From: Viridothelium virens | Lineage: Eukaryota > Ascomycota > Dothideomycetes > Trypetheliales > Trypetheliaceae | Direction of reading: 5' to 3' | Assembly (NCBI GenBank): GCA_010094025.1 | Contig: ML991783.1 | Location: 421,160 to 485,159 of the forward strand | DNA length: 64,000 nt | Shown: piece after piece, positions 21,211 through 32,425 of the stretch | Layout of the letters: every line of letters begins with the position of its first letter | How positions within the stretch are numbered: the stretch's first letter is position 1 | The notes under the pieces: generated by a model | The model's input: only the letters and a program-made list of their open reading frames with translations | What the model was told of the DNA's origin: nothing | Databases searched by the model: none | Program-made: the position numbers and the translations under genes

Positions 21211-22383
21211 TCACGACCCTACCGCTGTCTGGCCCTTCTGAGGCAATACTTTTCCCTGATCAACCCCCATTAGATTAACTCTTAGCCCTAATCTATAGCC
21301 TGCCTGACTCTCTGTCGTACTTTGCCTTGAAATAAGCTCAGCATCCGCATCACCTCGGAAATACAGCTCTTCTACGTCGGATCCATGCCTTCTCCTTGTA
21401 CTTTTCGCTCCAATCCTACTCCTAGTGGCGCTATACCAGCGATACACATATGTCTGCACAGGCACTCCAATTACCCTTGTGATTGAAGTAACTAAGGGCA
21501 TTAGAATAGGCAGGCATGCACAGACGATAGCTAAGCTTGTATGAACCATCGTCCAGACTTCGACAGGTGAATATAATGGCTCGCGATAGTGTCCGCGGTG
21601 GTAACCAAGGATTGTGCGGATGATACCTGTCACAACGACGCTGAGAGATATAGTTAGTGAGTTACCCCGTCCAAGTTCTTCGGTATGAGTCATGAAATTG
21701 CTAACTCACAATCCCCCAAGTAGGAATATCATTGCCACAGTTGCTTTGTTGCGCCGCGAAAGTTGTAGCCCCAACACTACCCGTACAGGTAATGAAAGAA
21801 TTACAATGTCGATTACCACCTCGACTGCACCCGCAGCCATCCAATAAATGTTGAAGTTGAAGCAGTATCTTGGATCAGCAAGAGCGTTGATCCAGGAATA
21901 CCTCAACGGAATACAGTTCGTCAATGTCGCAACTGTGCATCCAACCCACCATCCTAGAACCATGAAGCTTGCTAGATATAGCTGAATTCTGAACTGCCTG
22001 TTGACTGAAAAGATCCGATTGTACATAAATAAGATAGAGAGCTTAGTAGAGCCTGCGATAGTGAAATATAGAACCGAAGCAACAAAAGTAAGCTTGCTGT
22101 AGAAGACGTCAATAGCGACAAATTGATATGATGGATCGATAGCTTCGGCCACCCAGTTACCATGAGGATTCACTGCACTAGCCCAAAGTACTAGGACTGC
22201 TGTTAATATAGTTGAGGCTACGGCCGCGAGAAGAAGGAAATCATCCCATCCGAGACCGGCTTTGGTGGAGATGCGGATGTAGAAGCGTAGCGCCACGAAG
22301 AGAATCGCAAGAGCGATGACCAGCCCACTTATCGCTATCGTACTCGTTGGTTGCTCGTCCTCGGGTGGTGCGGTGCTAGTCAT
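21211..22383 (-). CDS. SAT4/PTH11-like rhodopsin-domain integral membrane protein, two exons
   Basis: Exons 21710-22383 and 21211-21640, joined over a 69-bp intron with a CTCACTAAC branch site, encode 367 residues. Six or seven hydrophobic helices are visible, with the family motifs Arg-x-Tyr-x-Arg then Gly-Trp-Asp-Asp-Phe near residues 35-50, Leu-Tyr-Phe near helix 3, and a Trp-Ile followed by a Cys-Phe-Asn region in loop 4. No CFEM domain is present at the N-terminus. The C-terminal tail is Ser/Arg-rich and cytoplasmic. Such proteins are very numerous in Pezizomycotina. Some act as GPCR-like receptors in host sensing (PTH11), but most have no known ligand. Confidence 0.88.
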
Positions 22384-23182
22384 GATGGGCTATAGTACGA
22401 TGGAAGATGTTTGATCACTTATGAATAATCGTAATCATCTAGTTGCAGCAGATATCAAAGGGCAATGTAGATAAACGGCTGGTGGTCTTTCGTATGAATA
22501 GATGAAGAGGTATGGACAAAACAAGAGGAAGGCAAGACAGAATCCTTGGTTACGTGGTGGTAGAGACTCCGCTCTGGAGTTCGATGCACCACAACAAAGC
22601 GGCATGCTGCATGGCGATTTATGATATAAGTTGCAGATGATCGCGCCCCGCATGTTGGTCCAACTGCCAGAGAGAGAGACAGACAGAAATGAATGGTACA
22701 GAAGATGTTCAGCCTTTCGGCGTTTCCGGCGTAAGTATACATTGGAACTGTGCTACATCTGCGTCGGACAGTTCGCTCTCCGTTTAGACCGGATGGAGTA
22801 TTTCGTACAGTGTAATGGTCGGACATGCTCGCTAGACGCCCTGGTTGGGATGAGACATCCTCTGGAAGCTGGATCGAGATTGTGTCATGAAGCAACGTTG
22901 GATGGCTGAGTGCCTGCTGAATAGCGAGATGGTGGGGCGAAAGGCTTGCATGATATGGGTACAGCTTTAGGCAGCAACAATATGCCCTTGTGCAACGTCT
23001 AACAGTACCTAGGTACCTTATAGTAAGATTGGGAAGCGTGAGCGATTTAAAGGAGACTGCAAGTATTCCGGTAGACGAGAAAGCGCCCTCATCTCCCTTT
23101 TCTTCCCCTTTCTCAATAGTCACCCAGAGCTTCAACGCTGCTGTGACCCATCCGCTACAGCGCGTCAGGCGATTCATTCCAA
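22384..23182. other. Intergenic region with a long but unconvincing open frame
   Basis: Contains the promoter of the rhodopsin-domain gene. A 723-bp minus-strand open frame (22455-23177) is rich in Ser, His, Tyr and Arg, lacks any motif and looks like chance openness. A 12-bp perfect palindrome (GTACCTAGGTAC) is at 23005-23016. Confidence 0.5.
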
Positions 23183-24409
23183 ATGGGGGGTTCTAACCTC
23201 GAAAAATAACTTTCTACTGGAAGGAAGGATAAACGCTCTTCAACCATGACTCATTGCTGCATACGAGAGAAGGAACTGACTTACTAATTTCACAGACAGT
23301 CCTTTTGACGGGTGGATCAAGCGGGCTCGGCTTAGATGCTGGTCGACAGCTCGCGGCGAAAGGTGCCAACGTTATCATTATTGCGCGCAAAGTTGAGAAT
23401 TCCAGGACCGGCATTGCATCCATTTCTGTACGTCATTCTCTCAATACCAAGCTCCCTTCTGTTCTATTTTATTCAACAGCCGACTGACTACCATTGGAAC
23501 TTGGTCTTCCAGGAAAGTGCCACAAACCAGCGCTTTCACGATGTAAGCGCGGATCTCCGCTCTGCTGCAGAATGTGAGCGCACTGTCGCCGAGGCTACTG
23601 CGTGGAACAATGGTGTTCCCCCCGACATCGTATGGTGCTGCCAAGGCTACTCTCATCCGACTCCATTCATCAATACGCCTGTGGAGAAATTCCAAGATCA
23701 GATGGACAGTAACTACTTCAGCTGCCTCTATATAGCCCACGCGGTGCTAAACCGCTGGCTGCGACCTGGCACTAGCGCATCCTCCCACGCCTCCTTGGCG
23801 CCTAAGGCCGCGGGGAACGCGGATAACAGCCCTACCGCTGCAACAGTGCCGTCCGCTAAGACTTCATCATCGCAAACCCGTCATCTCATCTTCACCTCCT
23901 CCTTCGTCTCCTTCGTCTCCTTCGCCGGGTACAGCCCATACTCGCCCAGCAAGATCGCCCCCCGCTCCCTCGCTGAGACCCTCGCGTCAGAGATGCACCT
24001 CTACGCCGGCGCGCACCCTTCACTTCCCTGTGTCCGCATCCATACCGTGTACCCCGCTACCATCAAGACGTCTGGCCTCGACGCCGAGAACTTGATAAAG
24101 ACGGACGTCACGAAGATGTTGGAGGAGGGAGATGAGGGCGAAAGTGCGGCGGATTGCGCGAGGGCGGCAATTAGGGGTTTGCAGGGAGGCGGAGGAGTGG
24201 TTACCACGAGGTGGATGACTTGGGCGGTTTGGTGTTCGGGGTTGGGGGCGGCTGAGAGGGGTGGCTGAGTAAGGGGGGCGCTGATCTGGGTAGTCAGCTG
24301 GGCGGTCGGGCTGGTTGTGTTAGGGGTGAGGTGGGATATGGATCGAAAGGTGTGGAGATGGGGGAGGAGATGGGGGGACAGGAGGACAGGAGGAAAGGGA
24401 GTAGAGTGA
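23183..24409 (+). pseudogene. 3-ketodihydrosphingosine reductase-like pseudogene
   Basis: Homology covers nearly a full TSC10/KDSR-type SDR: Thr-Gly-Gly-Ser-Ser-Gly-Leu-Gly, Cys-Cys-Gln-Gly-Tyr-Ser-His-Pro-Thr, and Ser-Phe-x-Gly-Tyr-Ser-x-Tyr-Ser-x-Ser-Lys are present in order. Three lesions are seen. (1) At the start codon (23183-23185) a run of six G places the following Leu-Thr-Ser-Lys-Asn-Asn-Phe-Leu-Leu-Glu-Gly segment one base out of frame. (2) The first intron, ending in TTACTAATTTCACAG before 23296, begins with AT (23229) where GT is expected. (3) An in-frame TGA at 24266-24268 precedes about 46 further residues that look like the C-terminal membrane part. The second intron (23428-23512) is intact. 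The normal enzyme reduces 3-ketodihydrosphingosine in the ER for sphingolipid synthesis. A working copy would be expected elsewhere. A sequencing error could explain lesion 1 but hardly all three. Confidence 0.75.
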
Positions 24410-26060
24410 TGGGCAAATGAGTGGTTGCGGACTAGGTGAGTACATGGAGTACTAAGCAAGATTTTGATCTGCTTGGTGAGATGTCGAGATGTATCTGCAT
24501 TTGTTTTTGCTGTTGAGTTCGTGGAGCTTAATTAGTGTATAGTCAAAATTCCATTACCGCTTTGGCCACGCGCTGAAGTTGGTATATAATGGCCATTCAC
24601 TATCTTGGAGAAAGTCTAACCGGAATTTGTCATACTGGCTAGCGAAGAGAACAGTAAATATGTCCAGATTTAAAAGAACGGTAGGGTATTACTACTATAA
24701 TTTGAGCACGAGATTTCTCAAGAGAATTCACATACAATGTATCGGTACTGTCTCATTTGGTCATCTAGTCTCAAGAAAGATATTGCAGTTTTGACGAATA
24801 GAAAGCGATAGATCTTTCTTCCTTCTCCTAAGATCTTAGCCCACAGATAGTACTCGAAAGGCCGCTATAAGTTGGTAGCCATATTGTAGGTAGTTACTGG
24901 TAGAGGTTGCCTCAGTGAAGGTTCACAACAAGAGTATTTGAGCTGCATAGCCGGAGGACTTGCTAATAGATGTTGCTAGGCCATCCTAGGTCACGCAAGT
25001 GAAGCAGCATTGCAACAGCTGTACTCCGTAAGAAATTTGGAATTATATGCTGGTTTGATGCGGTACGATTCCAATCCTCAACCCCCTCCAGAGATGAAAC
25101 ACCGAGCGCACAAGTGCATAAGCCAATGAGACAAATGGGAGGTCCTAGCACACAATCGACTCCATCGGGTTTCATGGAATATTCTCTGGCATATGAAGTC
25201 TTACATCTATTGCATAAGAGTGTTCTAGTTGCAGCGTAAGAAAGGAAAAGATAAATCGAAGGGAACAGAGGATCGGCGAGTATTAATCTGTCAAAGTCTT
25301 CGGGCCTTCGAAGTGCCATGTAACTAGACAGCCCTTGTATCTCTAAGCATTCAAGCTCTTTATCTACACCTACTGCGAGCTACCTACAGGATGCTAGATT
25401 GTGGCAGCGACACTTTTGATATCTCCTAAGACCATGACATGTATGCTTGCTATCAATTGCAGCTTGTATTCATGACTAGAGCTAAGTCAAGTGCCGATCC
25501 AGCAGAACCTGTAAGGCCAGCACGAAACGCTGCAACGACCCGTCCTCGTCCACAACTACTGCACTTAAAACCCCATTACATCCTCCCGAGCTCTCCCGCA
25601 AGAGCACTTTTGGAACTCATTCATATCTCTCCTTCCTGATTCGTCAACTCCTCTCTGCCTTCCACCCGTCATCCCCACTTGCTGTGAGCCAGACGAACAA
25701 CTCTGAAGTTGTCCGCAGGAAATGTATCATTGAAAGATGAAGCATGAAAAAATTGTGAAACCCCCGCGCAGCATCCCTGATCGGGCGTTGGTGTGTGTGC
25801 CCAGTGGATGTAGCTATTCTAATACTCAAATTGAAAATCCGACAGAGGTGTATCAGTCAATTTTGATGAAAAGTCCCGCAACCAGGGTCGAAAGCCTCCA
25901 TGCTTGAGGTCGGAAATAAGATGAACGCCGGTGCCATGCATCAAAAGACAGGAAAAGAGGTGCTGAAGAAGTGTATTGTACATAAAGATTCTAGTGGCGT
26001 GGGATTGTTGTACAGCGACAGTGGAGTGTCGTTGGCTGTGCTGTCGTCGGAAGAAGGCGC
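24410..26060. other. Intergenic region
   Basis: A/T-rich. The minus-strand open frame 24963-25319 (118 residues) has no motif. A TACTCCGTA 9-mer is at 25022-25030. The right end probably holds the 3' untranslated region of the TBP gene. Confidence 0.5.
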
Positions 26061-27029
26061 TCAGTTTTTGCGGAAGTCTTAATCATGTCAGCATACATGT
26101 CGACTTGTCAAAAGACCAAAATTTGGAACGTACCAGACAACACAGGATAGATCATCTCGAAGGCCTGATATATCTCTTCACGGACCTTCGCGCCAGTCAA
26201 GACAATCTTACCACTCACGAAGATCAGCAACACCACCCGCGGTTTCATCATCCGGTAGATGAGACCAGGGAACAGTTCAGGTTCGTAGGAACTGAAGTTG
26301 TGATGGCGAGAAGCGAGGCCTTCTAAGCGGATAGGGAACTTGATGTCGCATGAGCCGACAATGTTCTGGATCTTGAAATCGGTGAACTTGGCATTAAAGC
26401 CGAGTTTCTGAATGATGCGTGCATATTTGCGGCTGGCTAAGCGGGAGGAATCTTCCGACTTGGCACCCGTGACGACCATCTTGCCCGAAGCAAAGATCAG
26501 CGCGGTGGTTTTTGGATCGCGAATGCGCATGACGACAGCAGCGAAACGCTAAAGAGTCATTGTAAGCCACAAGCCTTACATGAAACATGAGCTAGTGAAG
26601 TACCTTTGGGTTGTACTCTGCGTTACGGGCGTGGAGGGCGATGGTCTTGAGATCCAGACGACAGTCAAGATTGACCGTTGCGACGATGTTTCTTTGAACA
26701 CGACAAGTTAACCACTTGCTTCAAACGACCCGAAAGTGTTAAGCAAGGGCATATACTCACTGCAACGTCGGCACTATGCCACTGACACCTTGAACCTGCC
26801 CCGCTGCACCTGGCGTAGCAGCTGGAGTTGCTGGCGCTACTCCATTGTCTGCGCCATTTGTCTGGCTACCATTCACATAGCCATTTGTCTGTTGGCTCCG
26901 GCCATCTTTGTCCGACGATGGCGGGGTGATGTCTCCTGCACCATTGCTGGGGTAGGAGAACGACGTCGCAGCCGTGAAGGCCTTTGCTTGCGTCGCGTTG
27001 GACGGATGCGTATTCAGCGTAGGATCCAT
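26061..27029 (-). CDS. TBP: TATA-box-binding protein (TBP), four exons
   Basis: Exons 26761-27029, 26604-26691, 26134-26548 and 26061-26077 yield 262 residues. The N-terminal 90 residues are a low-complexity, Ala/Thr/Asn-rich species-specific tail. The following roughly 170 residues form the conserved saddle of two direct repeats, each with Phe-Ala/Phe, Ile-x-x-Pro and the Ile-Phe-x-Ser-Gly-Lys-x-Val-x-Thr-Gly-Ala-Lys motif. Both copies are visible (Ala-Ser-Gly-Lys-Met-Val and Val-Ser-Gly-Lys-Ile-Val). The last exon contributes only the C-terminal Asp-Phe-Arg-Lys-Asn. It nucleates pre-initiation complexes for RNA polymerases I, II and III in the nucleus. Introns are 69, 55 and 56 bp with standard signals. 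Confidence 0.97.
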
Positions 27030-28319
27030 GATCTTGAAACTGAGACTGTCACGTGGAAACCGAAGTCGGTTCTTGAGGTTTTGGAGGGTAGCGAATGCGA
27101 GAACAAGGAGGCGCTCGCGGAGTGAGGAGGAGAAGAGATTTTTTTCAGGTTGTGTTTTATTCTATATTCTTCCTAACTGATGAGCGGACACTGGGTGTCG
27201 TGGCTCTAGCCTAGCTGACTGTCCAGGTATAAGAAGCAAACTGGGGATGAACAAGCGAATGCCTCCCCGGAGGCTACTATTGTAGAGAGTGACAATGACC
27301 TGTGTGTGGTATTGTCGCAGTGGAGTTCTTGAAAGGGTCGCAAACGCCGGTCGCAAGCGGGCCGTGCGCTGGAGGATCACTGAACCGAGTCCGGAAACGG
27401 GCGGAGATCTACAAGTGAAGAGAGTGGCACGACCGTGATGATCCGAGAGCAGTGGATTGAAGCAGGAAGGTATGGTTTGCCTGGCTTCAAAGATGATGCG
27501 GTGGTGGTTGGAGTGGAGGAGGGTGGTTGGTGAGGCTGAGCTATGGGGGGGCGGGGAAAGCTCGGCACAGCGACCAGAAATTTTGCGAAAATGAAGCGGG
27601 CGGGCGCGGGGGGTTTTATACCTGCGCACTCGTTGCTTAAGGGGCTGCCGGGGTCTGCTGGGGGCGACCGGCCAGCCTGGCTTCTTTCACCGATCCCGGC
27701 ACGCCTTGCCGCTCTAGCCCAAGCCTGGCCAATCGTCGTCGCAGATCTTGCAGGACGCGACGCGTGCCAAGCTTTTTTCTGCTAGGGTGCCGGCCACTCA
27801 CTCCCCGTCCTTTTTGCAACACCAACCCCATCCGGCCCATCCATTCACACCTCCTAGGCAGCAACGCCGCCCACCTGCGACTTCACTACAAGGCTTATAA
27901 TTCCCAATATGTACTTGTCTGAACTGCCATCGTCCTGCAAGCCGCGAAAAATGTCTGCACACGAGCTGAAGAGGTTACGAGCTGAAAAATGGCCGTACAG
28001 AGCGCTCAGTGGCGGTCGGCAGCTGAGAATATGGATCTCGCTGGTCGCATTGCAGATATGCCAATCCACATTCTATTCTGTGTGCAAAAGACATGCATAC
28101 TGAATTCCGAAATACTCACCAAAGACACGTAGAAGCACTTTTTCAAAGCGACTAGTCGAACGTGAAATTAGTCCATCAAAGGTTTCTGCGATAAAACTTG
28201 CGACATCAAGATTTTGCGTACCCAGCCCAGGGCTATTCTTCGTCTACAGGATCTAATAAGTATATACAGATTTGCAAGTACAAAGTGCGTCTAGATCTAT
28301 GGTCCGCGATAGAACTCAT
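27030..28319. other. TBP upstream region and spacer
   Basis: Left part is the TBP promoter and leader. Open frames at 27162-27629 and 27637-27864 on the minus strand are compositionally biased and lack motifs. The right part should hold the 3' end of the ETF-QO gene. No other feature is recognised. Confidence 0.5.
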
Positions 28320-30272
28320 TCACGTCATGACATACTTGGGCCCTTCACCTCCCTGAGGAGTAGCCCAGTTAATGTCTTGGTTGGGGTCTTTGATGTCGCA
28401 GGTCTTGCAATGGATGCAGCTGCAATACACGGTTAGAGAACATGGCTCACTATGAGGATATCACTGCACTCACTTCTGCGCATTGATCTGGAAGCGAACA
28501 CCCAGATCTTTGCTATCGTCCTCCACGTACTCGTACACTGCTGCTGGGCAGAAGCGGTTCTCGACACCTTTATACTTTGGGTAGTCCATATGTGCATGTT
28601 TGTCCCAATCCTTTACCTGCAAATGCACTGGCTGGTCTTCTTCATGATTGGTCCCTGTACGACTAACACTCGTCAAAATGTCAAAGCTGATCTTGCCATC
28701 AGGCTTCGGATACTCGATCTTTTTGCACTGGTCTGCAGGCCGAGTTGCTGCATGGTCAGGCGGACCGTGCTTGAAGGTCCAGGGCTCTAGGCCTCTCAGG
28801 AGGTATGCTTCTAAGCCGGAATACAATATGCCACCATAGATTCCGAGGGGCGAATGGAATGAAGGCCTCATGTTCCGGACTTGCTTTAGCTCTGACCAGA
28901 TACTCGAAGCCCGCAATTTATCCTCATAGTCATACAAGAAAACAGATGTACTGTCCGGGTTTTCGGTAAGGGCTGTATAAGCAGCCTCAGCTGCAAGCAT
29001 TCCGCTCCGCATTGCTGTGTGCGTGCCCTTGATCTTTGGGACGTTTAGAAAACCTGCAGTGTCTCCAATCAGGGCGCCGCCCGGGAATGCGCACTTGGGT
29101 ATCGACTGAAAGCCGCCTTCATTCAGGGTCCTCGCAGCATACGATATGCATTTCCCACTTTCCAACACAGATGCATACAATGGATGGTGTTTCATCTTTT
29201 GGAATTCGCCGTATGGAGCAATCCAGGGGTTTTTGTAGTCAAGCCCCACCACAAGACCTATTGATACCATGTTGTCGCCAAAATGATACATCCATCCGCC
29301 GCCGTAAGTATCCTTATCCAAGGGAAAGCCCATTGAATGTGTCACTTCGCCTTTCCGGAACTTAGCCGGATCAACTTCCCAAACTTCCTTGATGCCGAGG
29401 CCGTACGTCTGATGTTGGCTATCTCTACGCAAGTCGAACTTCTTGGCAACCTTCTTAGTGAGACTACCATGACATCCTTCCGCCAAAAGTGTTGCCCGCG
29501 CATGAAACTCCATGCCACGTTCAAAAGACGCCTTTGGTTTGCCTTCTCTTGAAATTCCCAAGTCATTGGTAGCGACTCCTTTGACGGACCCATCTGGATG
29601 ATATAAGACTTCGGAGGCTGCAAACCCGGCATAGACTTCCACTCCAACTTCTTCTGCCCGTTCGCCCAGCCATTTTGCCAGTTGGTTCAAGCTGATTATG
29701 TAGTTCCCATGATTGTTCATTTGAGGAGGTGCAGGCAGCCAAAAGGATCCAGCCTTGGTGAGGAAACGCATGCGATCTGATGTGGCCGGAGTGGCATTTT
29801 CAAATCGATTTGGGCTATCTTCCGAGTTCCAGTCTGGCAAAAGCTCTTGGAGTGCGGATGGTTCGATAACATTGCCCGAGACTATATGGTCTCCCAGTTC
29901 CCCTGCCTTTTCCAATAGGAGCACCCTGAAGTCTTCATTGCCAGCTTCGTCGGCCAGCTGCTTTAATCGAATTGCAGCACTCAATCCTGCTGGGCCACCA
30001 CCAACAATGCACACGTCTACTTGATCGCTCTCGCGATCTTCTTGACGAGGATCGAGATCATCTTTGACCTCAGCTAATGATTTCCCTGCAGTGACAGAAA
30101 AGGCTCTTCGGTGCGTCGCAAGAATGGGGGCCGGACGACGCCATGACTGTAGACCCTGAGTAGAGTGGGAGAAAAAGCGTGATGCCCTTGTTGCCACTGG
30201 CTTCGCTGGTCGACTTTGCAGGCTCAACCTGCCGGGTCGAGACAGCCTGGAAAGTGCCCCTCTTGACACCAT
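28320..30272 (-). CDS. CIR2: Electron transfer flavoprotein-ubiquinone oxidoreductase (mitochondrial), two exons
   Basis: Exons 28474-30272 and 28320-28419 (54-bp intron) encode 632 residues. An Arg/Ser-rich N-terminus of about 60 residues is a probable mitochondrial presequence. The FAD-binding motif Val-Gly-Gly-Gly-Pro-Ala-Gly is at residues 90-96. A second FAD-contact region ([10 protein letters not shown]) and the ubiquinone-binding segment are present. The 4Fe-4S cluster ligands are the Cys in Arg-Phe-Cys-Pro-Ala plus Cys-Ile-His-Cys-Lys-Thr-Cys, which is created across the splice junction. It passes electrons from ETF to ubiquinone at the inner mitochondrial membrane, linking fatty-acid and amino-acid oxidation to respiration. 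Length matches the family. Confidence 0.97.
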
Positions 30273-30678
30273 GATAGCGCACCGATTGGTGTATCAGTAT
30301 GTGCCATTGAAGTGGTGAGAGTCGAGGGAAGTTGATGCGGTCATGATGGACCGAGGATAGCCCCATCCCCATCTCTCCGCGAGCATCTAAGCGAAAGAGA
30401 CGCTCGGACCACCCCACGCCAAGACATCCGTGCACACGTGCTAGCGCACGCGCCCGAGCTCTTCGCACAAGTTCTTGGTTTGCCTCACTTCTTCTCCCTC
30501 CACCGCAACCTCACACAGTAAATTCTTCTTCTCTCGCCGCAGTGCCTCTTCGTGCACCGCGGATTTTTTTTATTGCAGTCGCTTAGCCCTGAGGCAAGGA
30601 AAGTAGTGTCCAAGAGGACGCAGGAAGCTGGATACTACCCCAGATCCACCGGTTGGCGGACTGAGCCGTCAAGCCACC
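30273..30678. promoter_or_regulatory. Divergent promoter of ETF-QO and SR-protein genes
   Basis: A 406-bp gap between opposed start codons, with a G/C-rich core (about 30430-30470, with an ACACGTGC box) and a T8 run followed by TTGCAG at about 30563-30576. The latter could be the acceptor of an intron in the SR-gene leader. The ATG at 30679 has a GCCACC context. Confidence 0.5.
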
Positions 30679-32425
30679 ATGACTGACGTCTCCTCTACCC
30701 GGCTTTACTTGGGCAATCTCCCCCGCAACGGTACGCATAGTCCTGCAGGTCCGGATGGACCATCGTGAAGCTGGAGGGACATTCCAGCAAATGCATTATA
30801 TGGCTTGGAGTTGACTCCCTCACCGGAGGATCCACCTGTTTTGGTTTTTCCTGGAGATGCTAATTACCCCGGTGTAGCTACTAAAGCTGATGTCGAGTCC
30901 CACTTCAATACTCATGGCACAGGCGAAATCACTGAAATCAAGCTTATGAATGGCTTTGGTTTCATTGAGTACAAGGACGCAATGGACGCGCGTGACGTCG
31001 TGCCTGGTAAGACCTTTGATCGATGTTTTGATTTAAGAACAAGTCGCTAATATTTTCTTCTGCAGCTTTCCGTATGTTGGCCCCACCCTCTTAACTCGCG
31101 ACTACGCGAACTGCTGACTATACACTAGACGGAACCGACTTTATGGGAGAGCGCTTGGTTGTCCAGTTTGCGCGTGGGTCAAACCGTCGCCCCGATGGCT
31201 ACCATGACATGCAGCGTGCCGCACCCCGCCCGAGGAGGACTCAGTTTAGGATGACCATTACAGGCCTTCCTGTGGAGACCAGTTGGCAGGTTAGTATCTC
31301 TTCAAGCCATTCCTCGCCTGGAGAATCTTTCTCGTTTTTGGAGCCCTTGCCATGATTTTGGCCGTTATATAAAAAGCCTTGTCCTACGCTACCTTTTCCA
31401 TGGCGATGTCCCCGGTTGAGTATTTAGACTCCGCCTAGCAGGAAGGATTTCATTCACTTATCAGTCTCTTTTTTCTCTTTTCTTTTCCTTTTTTTCCCTT
31501 TTCATTTTTCTATTCCAAGATTCCTCGGCTCTCCGAAGAGCGATCGGATGATTGACAAGGCCACTTCCATGATTGCTTACTTTTCCGGGCCTGCGTTCCG
31601 ACGTTCATGATGCCTCCTTGCTGTCGGGTCTTTCTGTGTTTGGTCCCATTATCCCAGGAAACAAACTCATTGCAAGGCTAAAACTTACTTTTTTTTCTCT
31701 AGGATCTTAAGGACTTTGCTCGTCAAGCCGGAGTAGATGTCGTCTATTCCGAAGTTGGTCGCGAACGCGACGGATCTGGCGCTGGTAAAGGGTAAGTTAT
31801 ATCGAGAAATGAATTACGACGTGCCCTCGCTAATAGCTAGTTAGCTTCGTGGAGTATGAGACTGCTAATGATCTTCAATCCGCTGTTGAGAAACTTGATG
31901 GTCAAGAATTCAAGGGAGCTGCCGTCCGCTGCATTCTAGATGTAAGTTCTCCTCGTTCTATACCGCTCGGTAAACCTGACAGATGTTTCGAAGACCCAAG
32001 CGGAGATCCCTCGTCCTCCTCCCCGTGATCGTTTCCGCTCTCGTTCTCCTCCCCGCCGTGGAGCATATGGTGCTGCGCCCTACGACGACGACTACTATCG
32101 ACGTGGCCCACCTCGTGGATGGAGCCCTCGTCGCGATGATTATCGTCGCCGCACTCCCCCAATGCGTGACTACTATGATCCTCGTGATCGTTATGGACGT
32201 TCTCCTCCACGCGCTCGCGGGCCTCCCGATGATTATCCTCCACCTCGTCGCCCTTATCCGGACGACCCGTACGACAGGCGCGGTCCGCCACCTCGCGGTT
32301 ACGAGCCTGACCCGTACATGAATGGACATGGCAGGGGATATGGTGGCTACGATCGTCCTCCGTCTCCTCGTCGCCCTAGGAGCCCGCGTGGTGGATACCC
32401 GGAGGATCGCCGTCCATACTGGTAA
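30679..32425 (+). CDS. SR-type splicing factor with two RRMs and an RS/RGG-type tail, seven exons
   Basis: Exons 30679-30730, 30878-31006, 31066-31071, 31129-31289, 31703-31791, 31845-31941 and 31994-32425 give 321 residues. RRM1 has RNP2 (Leu-Tyr-Leu-Gly-Asn-Leu) at residues 9-14 and RNP1 (Gly-Phe-Gly-Phe-Ile-Glu-Tyr). RRM2 begins at Met-Thr-Ile-Thr-Gly-Leu and ends around Gly-Phe-Val-Glu-Tyr. The C-terminal 140 residues are rich in Arg, Pro, Asp and Tyr with several Arg-Ser dipeptides, the usual protein-interaction and phosphorylation tail. The exon of only 6 nt supplies Ala-Phe-His, split across two introns. Intron 4 (31290-31702) is 413 bp, far above the local average. It resembles fungal Srp2/SRSF1-type proteins that bind pre-mRNA and promote splicing or mRNA export. 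Confidence 0.93.

Noticed and set aside
22455-23177. 723-bp minus-strand open frame
   Set aside because: No motif, biased composition (Ser, His, Tyr, Arg) and it lies in the promoter of another gene; it looks like chance openness.
24963-25319. 118-codon minus-strand frame
   Set aside because: No domain, signal or splice evidence, in an A/T-rich spacer.
27162-27629. 155-codon minus-strand frame upstream of TBP
   Set aside because: No motif; it lies in the promoter/leader region and has low-complexity composition.
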